The notes beneath the pieces were generated by a model that worked only from the letters and a program-made list of their open reading frames with translations, ran no database searches and was not told the origin of the DNA. The position numbers were made by a program, and so were the translations under genes. From Bacillus sp. V3B (GTDB lineage Bacteria; Bacillota; Bacilli; Bacillales; Cytobacillaceae), in assembly GCF_024494465.1 (NCBI RefSeq), contig NZ_JAETXM010000024.1, forward strand, positions 1 to 53,695: a stretch of 53,695 bases of DNA, given 5' to 3'. Shown here in pieces: positions 27,249-35,067 of the stretch. The first letter of the stretch is position 1. Each line of letters begins with the position of its first letter.

Positions 27249-28286
27249 ATGAAAAAATATGTAGGTAGAGTTTTAAGTGTATTGTTACTTTTATTAGTAG
27301 CTGCTTGTGGTGGAAATAATACCACTCAAGAGGGAAATAACGAAACAGAATCAAATCAAGAATCAGAAGAAACAGAATTAAAAGAAGTAAGTATTATGTT
27401 GGATTGGTATCCAAATGCTGTACATAGTTACTTATATGTTGCAAAAGAGAAAGGTTATTTTGAAGAAGAAGGTGTCAAGGTCGATATTCAATTTCCAGCA
27501 AATCCAACAGATCCACTGAGTCTTGCAGCTGCTGGTAAAATTACATTAGGTTTATATTATCAACCAGACGTTATTATGGCGCGTGCAAATGAGAACCTTC
27601 CAGTCAAGTCTGTTGCATCGATCGTACAGACACCCTTAAATCATATGGTATTCTTAGAGAATAGTCCGATTCAGTCTCCAAAAGATTTAGAAGGTAAAAA
27701 AGTCGGCTACCCAGGGATTCCGTTAAATGAGGCCTTATTAGAAACGATGGTCACCCATGATGGTGGAGACACAAGTAAAGTGAATTTGATTGATGTAGGA
27801 TTTGATCTTGGTACCGCGGTTGTATCGGAACAGGTTGATGCTGTATTAGGGGCTTTTATTAACCATGAAGTACCGGTATTAAAAGATAAAGGATATGAAA
27901 CTCGTAACTTTAACCCAGTTAATTATGGAGTACCTGCATATAATGAAATTGTCCTTGTTACAAGTGATGAAACATGGGCGCAGGATAAAGAGGCGATTCA
28001 ATCGTTCTGGAAAGCTGCCAAAAAAGGCTATGAGTTTATGAAGGAAAATCCAGAAGAAGCACTAACGATTCTTTTCAATCATCAAGATGAAGCGAATTTC
28101 CGATTAGATGAGACAGTAGAAAAGGAAAGCCTTGACATCCTGCTACCGAAAATGGAAACTAAGGGAGTAGGATTTGGTTCACAAGATGAAGAAAATTGGG
28201 AAGAAGTAGGAGCTTGGCTGCAGGATGTTGGTTTAATTGAAACCGCACCTGAAGTAAACGATATGATTGTCAATATAGAAGAATAA
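27249..28286 (+). CDS. thiY: Thiamine-precursor binding lipoprotein
   Basis: A 345-residue solute-binding lipoprotein of the NMT1/THI5-like family. The start at MKKYVGRVLSVL gives a proper lipoprotein signal with lipobox VAAC (Cys20); the longer frame would overlap thiX. The mature protein has an acidic Asn/Glu-rich linker, then the pyrimidine-binding domain (MLDWYPNAVHSYLYVAKEKGYF as MLDWYPNAVHSYLY plus VAKEKGYF). It captures N-formyl-aminopyrimidine outside the membrane for ThiXZ. It ends the operon. Confidence 0.92.
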   Translation: MKKYVGRVLSVLLLLLVAACGGNNTTQEGNNETESNQESEETELKEVSIMLDWYPNAVHSYLYVAKEKGYFEEEGVKVDIQFPANPTDPLSLAAAGKITLGLYYQPDVIMARANENLPVKSVASIVQTPLNHMVFLENSPIQSPKDLEGKKVGYPGIPLNEALLETMVTHDGGDTSKVNLIDVGFDLGTAVVSEQVDAVLGAFINHEVPVLKDKGYETRNFNPVNYGVPAYNEIVLVTSDETWAQDKEAIQSFWKAAKKGYEFMKENPEEALTILFNHQDEANFRLDETVEKESLDILLPKMETKGVGFGSQDEENWEEVGAWLQDVGLIETAPEVNDMIVNIEE

Positions 28287-28317
28287 AGAATAGCTAAATT
28301 TCTTTGTTAAGGTGCTT

Positions 28318-28370
28318 GTTCCCCATTTCGTTCATGTATTGGCGTACAAGGGGAATGGTGCTTTTTTATG
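28318..28370 (+). terminator. Probable terminator of the tenA-thiZXY operon
   Basis: TTCCCC pairs with GGGGAA across a long loop, followed by TGGTGC and six Ts. The stem is short, so this is a moderate call. Confidence 0.45.
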
Positions 28371-28494
28371 AAGGTATTGACATTTTATTTTAAACTGGTA
28401 AAATAATTAATTATTTTACAATATTTAAAATATGGTTGTTATGAGAATAAATGATAGCTAGAAAGATCGACTTTAAAGTTGAAAATCTAGTCAT

Positions 28495-28522
28495 TTGCCC
28501 TTAGTAAATAACCAAATAATAA
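28495..28522 (+). promoter_or_regulatory. Candidate promoter of the glycine riboswitch
   Basis: TTGCCC (28495-28500), a 16-base spacer and TAATAA (28517-28522) would start RNA about 35 bases before the aptamer. Confidence 0.35.
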
Positions 28523-28563
28523 GCATGCGTTGATTGTTATGGGTTTCACTATAACAGGAGCAG

Positions 28564-28660
28564 CTTCTGGAGAGAATGCAATGAAATAAATGCAACGCCG
28601 AAGGGTTCACAATCTCAGGCAAAAGGACAGAAGAGTAGCAAATATGTATATTTATTTGTT
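28564..28660 (+). promoter_or_regulatory. Glycine riboswitch, single aptamer
   Basis: The aptamer is closed by CTTCTG / CAGAAG (28564-28633). It contains GGAGAGAATGCA, CGCCGAAGGG and TCTCAGGCAAAAGGACAG, the conserved glycine-aptamer core. Only one aptamer is present instead of the common tandem. A small hairpin just downstream (AGCAAATA / TATTTGTT) could be the ghost partner of a type 1 singlet. A terminator follows at 28677. Confidence 0.88.
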
Positions 28661-28676
28661 ATTCTGACGTATGATG

Positions 28677-28704
28677 AGATTGGGAAAATACCAATCTTTT
28701 TTTA
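28677..28704 (+). terminator. Expression-platform terminator of the glycine riboswitch
   Basis: AGATTGG pairs with CCAATCT, followed by seven Ts. It lies 44 bases past the aptamer and 240 bases before serA. Confidence 0.8.
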
Positions 28705-28893
28705 TTGGCTGTGAAATAGTCTTGTCCACTCGTAGCTAAATGAATGAATTACTAGTCATCTTATTAATCAAAGGGCCTTGCTAAACAATCGTGTTGTTGC
28801 TTTTAAAGCTTTTGGGGTACACGAGTATTAAATTATTCTATGGAATAATTTAATGCCTGTTTACATTAAAGGGAGTTTTTAAGGAAATAATCA

Positions 28894-28924
28894 TTAACAC
28901 AGCTAGCCAAAAAAATATTATAAT
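28894..28924 (+). promoter_or_regulatory. Candidate serA-proximal promoter
   Basis: TTAACA (28894-28899), a 19-base spacer and a perfect TATAAT (28919-28924), placed so the transcript would start a few bases before the serA ribosome site. If used, it bypasses the upstream riboswitch. Confidence 0.45.
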
Positions 28925-28944
28925 ACAAAGGGGAAACGACACAA

Positions 28945-30117
28945 GTGTATACAATTAAAACGTTAAATAATATTGCTGAATGTGGATTAAATGTATTCAA
29001 AGAAAATTACAAAATTGATAATGATAGTAAGAATCCCGATGGAATTCTTCTACGTAGCTTTAATATGCACGGTATGGAATTAGACAGTAATGTTAAAGCA
29101 ATTGCACGAGCTGGTGCAGGTGTTAATAATATTCCTGTTGATGCTTATACAGAGCGTGGAGTTGTTGTATTTAATACACCAGGTGCCAATGCGAATGCGG
29201 TGAAAGAACTTGTACTGACATCTTTAATGGCTTCTTCACGTAACTTATTTGCCGGAGTGTCTTGGGCGAAATCATTAGATGGAAAAGGTGAAGAAATTCC
29301 AAAACTTGTGGAAGCTGGAAAAAAACAGTTTGCCGGTAAAGAAATTAAAGGTAAAACGCTCGGTATTATCGGTTTAGGGGCCATCGGAGCTCGTGTAGCA
29401 AATGATGCACTAGATTTGGATATGGATGTAATCGGATTTGATCCATTTATATCTGTAGATACGGCTTGGAACTTAGCTCGTAACGTACAGCGTGCCATGA
29501 CAATTGAGCAGCTGTTTGAAAACAGTGATTATATTACGGTACATGTTCCATTACTTGACGCAACAAGAGGGATGTTTAACGAAAAAGCATTTAGCATCAT
29601 GAAAGATGGGGTTCATATTTTAAACTTCTCTCGTGGTGAGCTTGTTAATGAAAAAGATATGGCTGCTGCACTTGAAAGCGGAAAAGTTGGTAAGTACATT
29701 ACAGACTTCCCGAATGAAGCCGTATTGAAAATGAAAAATGCTGTTCCGATTCCTCATCTTGGTGCTTCAACGAAGGAATCAGAAGAAAACTGTGCGATTA
29801 TGGCTGCTCAACAGGTTAAAGAGTTTCTTGAAACAGGAAATATTAGAAATTCAGTAAATTTTCCAAATGCATTCATTCCTTATACAGGAAAGCGTCGCGT
29901 GACAGTCTATCATAAAAATGTACCAAACATGGTTGGACAAATCACAAACGTTTTATCAAACTATAGCTTAAATATCGCTGATATGGTCAACAGAAGCCGT
30001 GGGGATCACGCTTACACGATGATTGATATCGATAATAAATTTAACGGTGATCTGACTCCTACTTTAGAAGAAGAAGTTGGCCAAATCGAAGGTGTCGTTA
30101 CTGTTCGGATTATTTAA
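28945..30117 (+). CDS. serA: D-3-phosphoglycerate dehydrogenase
   Basis: A 390-residue NAD-dependent dehydrogenase catalysing the first step of serine (and so glycine) synthesis. The start is GTG with AAAGGGG upstream. It has a substrate domain with the RAGAGVNNIP loop, an NAD domain with GKTLGIIGLGAIGARVAND (about residues 135-150), and the catalytic Arg, Glu and His regions in FSRGELVNEKD and IPHLGASTKESEEN. A C-terminal ACT domain (about 315-390; PNMVGQITNVLSNYSLNIAD) gives probable serine feedback. It lacks the extra intervening domain of the long B. subtilis SerA. It stands alone (no serC). The upstream glycine riboswitch suits its pathway. Confidence 0.9.
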   Translation: MYTIKTLNNIAECGLNVFKENYKIDNDSKNPDGILLRSFNMHGMELDSNVKAIARAGAGVNNIPVDAYTERGVVVFNTPGANANAVKELVLTSLMASSRNLFAGVSWAKSLDGKGEEIPKLVEAGKKQFAGKEIKGKTLGIIGLGAIGARVANDALDLDMDVIGFDPFISVDTAWNLARNVQRAMTIEQLFENSDYITVHVPLLDATRGMFNEKAFSIMKDGVHILNFSRGELVNEKDMAAALESGKVGKYITDFPNEAVLKMKNAVPIPHLGASTKESEENCAIMAAQQVKEFLETGNIRNSVNFPNAFIPYTGKRRVTVYHKNVPNMVGQITNVLSNYSLNIADMVNRSRGDHAYTMIDIDNKFNGDLTPTLEEEVGQIEGVVTVRII

Positions 30118-30214
30118 TAGGTGCTAGGCACCTCCCAGAAAAAGAAAATCTCAAGCGGGATAGATGTGAATAGTCAGCTAGACCGCTTGCTAGGGGTTTA
30201 TATGTTCTGTATGC

Positions 30215-30246
30215 AAAAAAACTAACCAACAAAGGTTAGTTTTTTT
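30215..30246 (+). terminator. Terminator after serA
   Basis: AAAACTAACC pairs with GGTTAGTTTT, followed by Ts; A and T runs on both sides. Confidence 0.85.
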
Positions 30247-30334
30247 GTTTTCCCATTCTAGAAAATTTTTAATGGATTATTGATCTCTACTTATATGTGA
30301 AGTAGGTTGTTTCAGATAACAAGCTAATAAAAAA

Positions 30335-30356
30335 CAGACTCTCCTAGGAGAGTCTG
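30335..30356 (-). terminator. Terminator of cold-shock gene copy 1
   Basis: A perfect 22-base palindromic hairpin beginning CAGACTCTCC and ending GGAGAGTCTG, followed on the minus strand by a T run. The same hairpin ends copy 2. Confidence 0.85.
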
Positions 30357-30375
30357 CTGTATCGGCAGTTAGTTA

Positions 30376-30576
30376 TTATGCTTTTTGTACGTTAGTTGCT
30401 TGTGGTCCGCGTTGACCTTGTTCAACTTCAAAAGTTACGCTTTGTCCTTCGTCTAAAGACTTGAAGCCTTCGCTTTGGATAGCTGAGAAATGTACGAATA
30501 CATCGTCTCCATCTTCACGTTCGATAAATCCAAAACCTTTTTCTGCATTAAACCATTTAACTTTACCTTGTTCCAT
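30376..30576 (-). CDS. Cold-shock protein, copy 1
   Basis: A 66-residue single-stranded nucleic-acid binding cold-shock domain. RNP1 is KGFGFI and RNP2 is DVFVHF, with the usual [10 protein letters not shown] start. It acts as an RNA chaperone and transcription antiterminator, raised at low temperature. A strong GGAGG site lies upstream. Its protein is identical to copies 2 and 3 in this window. The promoter is TTTTTG-17-TATAAG on the minus strand (30652-30680), which leaves an untranslated leader of about 70 bases shared by the copies. That leader may carry cold-response control. Confidence 0.95.
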   Translation of the reverse strand: MEQGKVKWFNAEKGFGFIEREDGDDVFVHFSAIQSEGFKSLDEGQSVTFEVEQGQRGPQATNVQKA

Positions 30577-30680
30577 TTTTGTTGCCTCCTAGTGCGTTTC
30601 AAACACAATATATTACTATCCTTGCTCAAAGATTTAGACGAAAAGTTAATACTTATACAATCCATTACACCGAACAAAAA
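30577..30680 (-). promoter_or_regulatory. Promoter and conserved 5' leader of cold-shock copy 1
   Basis: On the minus strand, TTTTTG (30675-30680), 17 bases, TATAAG (30652-30657), then a leader of about 70 bases ending at the GGAGG site. The equivalent leader is nearly identical before copy 2 (31292-31393) and clearly related before copy 3 (33961-34067). This suggests a conserved RNA element as in other csp genes. Confidence 0.55.
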
Positions 30681-31049
30681 TAATTCTTTTATAGAATAAC
30701 AAGAATTGAAGAGAAAAGCAAATGGTTTATTATATATTGGAGAGAAGTTACTGTTATATTGAAACATAAAACCTTATGGTATCACTTGTTTCAAGCTTAA
30801 TTAATAACCGTTAAAAATAATTTCCACCTTGAATCTATTTGATGAATTGAGCGGGTAGTTCGTTATGCCAATGAGAAGGGACAGAAGAGTATATCATTTG
30901 GTTTGAAATAGTAAAAGTGATATGGAGAAGCGTAGATGGATGGATGTTTATCAATTATCAGGGACAACTTTTTGACATGTAAACCTACCAGTACCACAAA
31001 ATTGGGCATATATGAGAAATTATATAAATGTGCAGAAAACATGAAAAAA

Positions 31050-31071
31050 CAGACTCTCCTAGGAGAGTCTG
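31050..31071 (-). terminator. Terminator of cold-shock gene copy 2
   Basis: The same 22-base palindromic hairpin as copy 1, followed on the minus strand by a T run. Confidence 0.85.
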
Positions 31072-31090
31072 TTATATCGGCAGTCAGTTA

Positions 31091-31291
31091 TTAAGCTTTT
31101 TGTACGTTAGTTGCTTGTGGTCCGCGTTGACCTTGTTCAACTTCAAAAGTTACGCTTTGTCCTTCGTCTAAAGACTTGAACCCTTCGCTTTGGATAGCTG
31201 AGAAATGTACGAATACATCGTCTCCATCTTCACGTTCGATAAATCCAAAACCTTTTTCTGCATTAAACCATTTAACTTTACCTTGTTCCAT
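31091..31291 (-). CDS. Cold-shock protein, copy 2
   Basis: The encoded protein is identical to copy 1 (66 residues, RNP1 KGFGFI, RNP2 DVFVHF), and the DNA differs at only a base or two in the coding part. Homology to copy 1 extends from the terminator through the leader and about 230 bases further upstream. The pair is therefore a tandem duplication of about 470 bp. The promoter elements are conserved (31365-31370 and 31388-31393). Keeping three copies suggests gene dosage for high cold-shock protein output. Confidence 0.95.
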   Translation of the reverse strand: MEQGKVKWFNAEKGFGFIEREDGDDVFVHFSAIQSEGFKSLDEGQSVTFEVEQGQRGPQATNVQKA

Positions 31292-31699
31292 TTTTGTTGC
31301 CTCCTAGTGCGTTTCAAACACAATGTTACTATCCTTGCTCAAAGGTTTAGACGAAAAGTTAATACTTATACAATCTATTACACCGAACAAAAATAATTCT
31401 TTTATAGCATAACAGGAAATGAAGAGGAAAGCAAATGTTTTATATGGTATTGGGAAGAAGTGACTGTTAAACTAAAGCGTAAAACCTTATCGTACCAGTT
31501 GTCTCCATCTTAAATAATAAACCTTTATGAATCACTTTTTTCTTGATGTTGCGTTTAGAAAATTATTCTTATATTACGTAGGAAGTAGATAATTCCCCAA
31601 TGAATTCTTTAAAAAGAAGATTAAACATGAAAGAGCAAATGATTATTACTGCCATTTTAAAATCGAAAGAGGGGCTTCCTAAAAGTAAAGGTATCAGAT

Positions 31700-31785
31700 A
31701 CCACAAGACAATATCTAGTATCATCAAGTTGAACCTGATGATACTAGATAAATGTGATTTTGTGGATGTCTGACACCTTATAGGG
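31700..31785. repeat. Nested inverted repeat upstream of ftsZ
   Basis: A perfect 14-bp stem (ATCTAGTATCATCA / TGATGATACTAGAT, about 31711-31749) is flanked by further partly paired arms (GGTATCAGATACCACAA and TTGTGGATGTCTGACACC). No ORF. It may be a terminator or a small mobile palindromic repeat. Confidence 0.55.
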
Positions 31786-31828
31786 ACAGTCCTTTATAGA
31801 GTAATGAGGATTCGTCTAACCCATTAGT

Positions 31829-31921
31829 TCAACTAAAGAATAGATCAAAAGCGAGGTTAATTAGCCATAGGGCACTAAGGGCAACAGATAAATACATACC
31901 TATGTAAAGTAATAATTCCAT
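31829..31921 (-). CDS. Possible 30-aa membrane microprotein
   Basis: A short frame with AGAGGT five bases upstream of its ATG. It encodes one hydrophobic helix: MELLLYIGMYLSVALSALW then a short LINLAFDLFFS tail. It lies in the 1-kb gap before ftsZ. Many real single-helix peptides look like this, but so do chance ORFs in AT-rich DNA. Confidence 0.35.
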   Translation of the reverse strand: MELLLYIGMYLSVALSALWLINLAFDLFFS

Positions 31922-32353
31922 TATTTACCTCTTTCTTAGTTAATGATTTTTTCTCCACTAGACATTATATATAAGATTATCTTAATAATTTGTCGAATTA
32001 TTGAACTAATCTATATTTTTATTTAAAATGTAAACTGTTTTTAATAAAAGAATAGTATAAAGGCATATTGAATCTTTATTTTTGAGGATTAGGTCGTTTT
32101 ACTAGCAGGTATTATAGGATGTGTTCTAGAATGTATAGATACTGGAGTCTAAAAAGGGTTAATGAATCGAAAGAATTCATCTAATTTGTTAAACTAAGTA
32201 AAAAACGTTTAATAATTCGAACAATATGAAGGTTGAAAGCAAGCCTATATCCACGAACCTAAAGGTATCGTGGTTTTAAGGGCACTACAATTATTAAAGA
32301 AATTCTTATGGAACTCTTATATTGGTGTGAAACAAGGTGAATGGAGGAATGGG

Positions 32354-33505
32354 ATGTTTGAGTATGATACAAATATAGACCAGAATGCTAGAATTAAGGT
32401 AATTGGTGTTGGCGGAGGGGGAAACAACGCCGTCAACCGTATGATTGAGGATGGAATTGAGGGTGTCGAATTTATTGCTCTGAATACAGATGCACAGGCT
32501 CTTAGATACTCGAAGGCAGAAATCACGATGCAAATTGGTACTTCATTAACTAGAGGTTTAGGGGCAGGTGCCAATCCAGAAGTAGGTAAACTAGCAGTAG
32601 AAGAAAGTGAAAATGAGATCCAAGAGGTATTAAACAGAGCAGATATGGTTTTTGTTACAGCGGGAATGGGTGGTGGTACTGGTACAGGAGCAGCACCAGC
32701 TATTGCCAAGATTGCCCGTGGATTAGGTATTCTAACAATAGGAATTGTCACGCGTCCATTTACATTCGAAGGACGTAAGCGTGCGAAGAATGCAGAAGTC
32801 GGAATTGAAACGATGAAGCAGGCCGTGGACACCTTAATCATCATTCCGAATGATCGTATTTTGGGTATTGTAGATAAAAAAACCCCTATGCTTGAAGCAT
32901 TCCGTGAAGCGGATCACGTTCTTCGACAAGGTGTACAAGGAATTTCAGATTTAATTGCGGTACCGGGTTTAATTAACCTCGACTTTGCTGATGTAAAAAC
33001 GATTATGTCCAATCAAGGAACAGCTTTAATGGGAATCGGTATTGCTGAAGGGGATGGCAGAGCTGTTGAAGCCGTAAGACAAGCAATATCTAGCCCATTA
33101 CTTGAAACTTCTATTACTGGAGCTCAAGGGGTATTAATGAATATCACTGGTGGCAGTGATTTAAGTTTGTATGAAGTACAAGAGGCCGCGGATATCGTTG
33201 CTTCTTCTTCAGATGAGGAACTTAATATGATTTTTGGTTCGATCATTAATGAAAATTTAAAAAATAAAATTATTGTAACAGTCATTGCTACTGGATTTGA
33301 TGATAAAGAGGCTAAAACATTGAAAACGACTTCTCGCCCTTCAATGGATAGGGGGATGAATCCACGTTTAGGAGTACAACAAACAGACAGAAATCCACTA
33401 AAACGTGAGGAACCTGCTCAAGCTCATAGCCGACACCAAGCATCGCAAGAAGCAGAATCACTAGATATTCCAACTTTTTTACGTAATCGAAAAAGAAGGT
33501 TTTAA
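32354..33505 (+). CDS. ftsZ: FtsZ, probable second (orphan) copy
   Basis: A 383-residue tubulin-like GTPase that forms the division ring. The start is MFEYDTN with GGAGGA six bases upstream; the longer frame to 32270 is unlikely. The GTP-binding loops are intact: [17 protein letters not shown], then [12 protein letters not shown], and the T7 catalytic loop [11 protein letters not shown]. The C-terminal tail [13 protein letters not shown], which binds FtsA, EzrA and SepF, is conserved. The segment [15 protein letters not shown] differs from the usual Bacillus RKRQLQAAGGI. There is no ftsA or mur gene beside it; it lies between cold-shock genes. It is either a paralogue or a relocated main copy; I favour a paralogue. 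Confidence 0.93.
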   Translation: MFEYDTNIDQNARIKVIGVGGGGNNAVNRMIEDGIEGVEFIALNTDAQALRYSKAEITMQIGTSLTRGLGAGANPEVGKLAVEESENEIQEVLNRADMVFVTAGMGGGTGTGAAPAIAKIARGLGILTIGIVTRPFTFEGRKRAKNAEVGIETMKQAVDTLIIIPNDRILGIVDKKTPMLEAFREADHVLRQGVQGISDLIAVPGLINLDFADVKTIMSNQGTALMGIGIAEGDGRAVEAVRQAISSPLLETSITGAQGVLMNITGGSDLSLYEVQEAADIVASSSDEELNMIFGSIINENLKNKIIVTVIATGFDDKEAKTLKTTSRPSMDRGMNPRLGVQQTDRNPLKREEPAQAHSRHQASQEAESLDIPTFLRNRKRRF

Positions 33506-33646
33506 TAGGATGACACAGGAGGATACCTTTTGATCTTAAATAAATACTGACTGGATCCTATCTATCTTAATCATATTAAAGTGATCGTTATCCGAAATTA
33601 GAAGATTATGCATAACTATATCTTTACTATCATATGCTCTTCATTT

Positions 33647-33700
33647 GGGCTGTCCTAAAGGAAAAGGTGTCTAAGATCCTTTTTTAGGACAGTCCTTTTT
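33647..33700 (+). terminator. Terminator after ftsZ
   Basis: GGGCTGTCCTAAA pairs with TTTAGGACAGTCC, followed by five Ts. Confidence 0.75.
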
Positions 33701-33722
33701 CATGGTAATAAGACAAAAAAAA

Positions 33723-33743
33723 CAGACTCTCTAAGAGAGTCTG
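33723..33743 (-). terminator. Terminator of cold-shock gene copy 3
   Basis: CAGACTCTCTAAGAGAGTCTG, a variant of the hairpin that ends copies 1 and 2, followed on the minus strand by a T run. Confidence 0.8.
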
Positions 33744-33759
33744 TTGTATCTAGCTGTTA

Positions 33760-33960
33760 TTAAGCTTTTTGTACGTTAGTTGCTTGAGGTCCACGTTGAC
33801 CTTGTTCAACTTCGAAAGTTACGCTTTGTCCTTCGTCTAAAGACTTGAACCCTTCGCTTTGGATAGCTGAGAAATGTACGAATACATCGTCTCCATCTTC
33901 ACGTTCGATAAATCCAAAACCTTTTTCTGCATTAAACCATTTAACTTTACCTTGTTCCAT
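33760..33960 (-). CDS. Cold-shock protein, copy 3
   Basis: This encodes the same 66-residue protein as copies 1 and 2, with RNP1 KGFGFI and RNP2 DVFVHF. Its DNA has a few more silent changes and its leader has diverged further, so it is the older duplicate. It lies on the far side of ftsZ. The promoter is again conserved (TATAAG at 34038-34043 and TTTTTG at about 34062-34067 on the minus strand). The terminator hairpin is a close variant. Confidence 0.95.
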   Translation of the reverse strand: MEQGKVKWFNAEKGFGFIEREDGDDVFVHFSAIQSEGFKSLDEGQSVTFEVEQGQRGPQATNVQKA

Positions 33961-34224
33961 TTTTGTTGCCTCCTAGTGCGTTCACACACGATTATATAAC
34001 TATCCTTGTTCAAAGAGCTTTAGACGAAAAGCAATAACTTATACGATCCATTACTACAGAACAAAAATAATTCTTCTATATCATAACAGGAAATGAATTG
34101 GAAAGCAAATGCTTTTATATATTAGATTGAATAAATTTTTGAAGAAGTTCTTCTATCATAAAGAAATTCCCATTCAAATCTAGTGATAAATTGGCTCGAG
34201 AGAAGTAAAGGGAACAAATTACCA

Positions 34225-34253
34225 TTGAAAGATGAAAGGATATAGAGTATTAT
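34225..34253 (+). promoter_or_regulatory. Promoter of the 6S-like RNA
   Basis: TTGAAA (34225-34230), exactly 17 bases, TATTAT (34248-34253): a good sigma-A promoter placing the start near 34260. Confidence 0.6.
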
Positions 34254-34259
34254 ACTAAT

Positions 34260-34460
34260 ACAAGCTGCGTTGTCCGTAAGCATAACAAAGTTTTAACCTT
34301 TAAGCTGTAATAGGGAGTTTAACATTGAAACAGAAATGACAAGCCTCTGTCTATAGGACAAGGAGGACATGCAAGAATGTTTCTGCGAACACCCACTTTG
34401 AGGAGTGGTGGTTTAAAACTTTCTTAATTCGTTTACGACAAAGGCGGCTACATATTTTTT
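34260..34460 (+). ncRNA. ssrS: 6S-like regulatory RNA (about 200 nt)
   Basis: A non-coding transcript unit of about 200 bases that folds as a long rod. The closing stem pairs AGCTGCGTTGTCCGTAA (34263-34279) with TTTACGACAAAGGCGGCT (34432-34449). Next, AAAGTTTTAACC pairs with GGTTTAAAACTTT. Further in, CAGAAA pairs with TTTCTG, and an apical stem CCTCTGTC pairs with GACAAGGAGG. A small side hairpin (CCACTTTGAGGAGTGG) lies in the 3' side of the open middle. Length, rod shape and a 3' central-bubble hairpin are those of 6S RNA, which sequesters RNA polymerase. A T run follows at 34455-34460. I recognise this by structure only; another structured RNA is possible. Confidence 0.55.
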
Positions 34461-34467
34461 GATATCA

Positions 34468-34497
34468 AACCAGTTTCCAATCGGGAGCTGGTTTTTT
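34468..34497 (+). terminator. Terminator downstream of the 6S-like RNA
   Basis: AACCAG pairs with CTGGTT, followed by Ts; backs up the T run at the end of the RNA. Confidence 0.65.
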
Positions 34498-34631
34498 ATG
34501 TAAAAAAATTTTTAATAGTAGGTAGAATGTGAAAGAAGGGGATTCCTGGTACAATACTGTATTAAAGTATAAAGAGATAGAGTCCTTTTCAAAAACTAGG
34601 TTTCAGTTGAGTTTATTCTTGTTAAAAATGA

Positions 34632-34678
34632 GTGTCTGCCCCCTGATGTATGAAAATACTAGGGAACAGGCACCTTTT
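34632..34678 (+). terminator. Terminator-like hairpin
   Basis: GTGTCTGCCCCCT pairs imperfectly with AGGGAACAGGCAC, followed by CTTTTTCC. No gene directly upstream explains it. The rest of 34500-35067 shows no gene. Confidence 0.35.
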
Positions 34679-35067
34679 TCCATTTCATTTTATCGAAGAA
34701 CCGTTCAGAAATTTTTTGCAAAATGTTAAGGGAATGTTAAGATTTTTACTGAATGAGTCGAAATAAATCAAGGTGTATCCTTATGTACAAGCTTTGTAAG
34801 GATTAAACAAGTTAGTGAAGTAATTGACACTCTTTTCTGAAGTGAGTCTGTATGTAATATAGAAATATTTTTTGAAAAAACTAACTATAACGAATTATCA
34901 AGCTCTTATGATATTATTTAATTAATAGAATGTTAATTTTCTAGAATGGGTATTTCTTTTGTCTATTAAAAGAAAGTAACTAAGGAAATTCTAGATAATT
35001 TATGTAAAATAGTATTATGACATAATGTATTTGATAAAAAATGAATTTACTTTTAGTAGGAGGTAGT

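Noticed and set aside
34260-34425. A second TnpB-type guide RNA element, suggested by the CACCCACTT..AGTGGTGG hairpin ending in TTTAA
   Set aside because: The long closing stems extend past that hairpin (to 34449) and a promoter and T run frame a 200-base RNA, so a 6S-like RNA explains it better. No interrupted gene or target motif supports an insertion.
34529-34729. A 66-codon plus-strand ORF
   Set aside because: No ribosome site, no recognisable family, and it contains a terminator-like hairpin.
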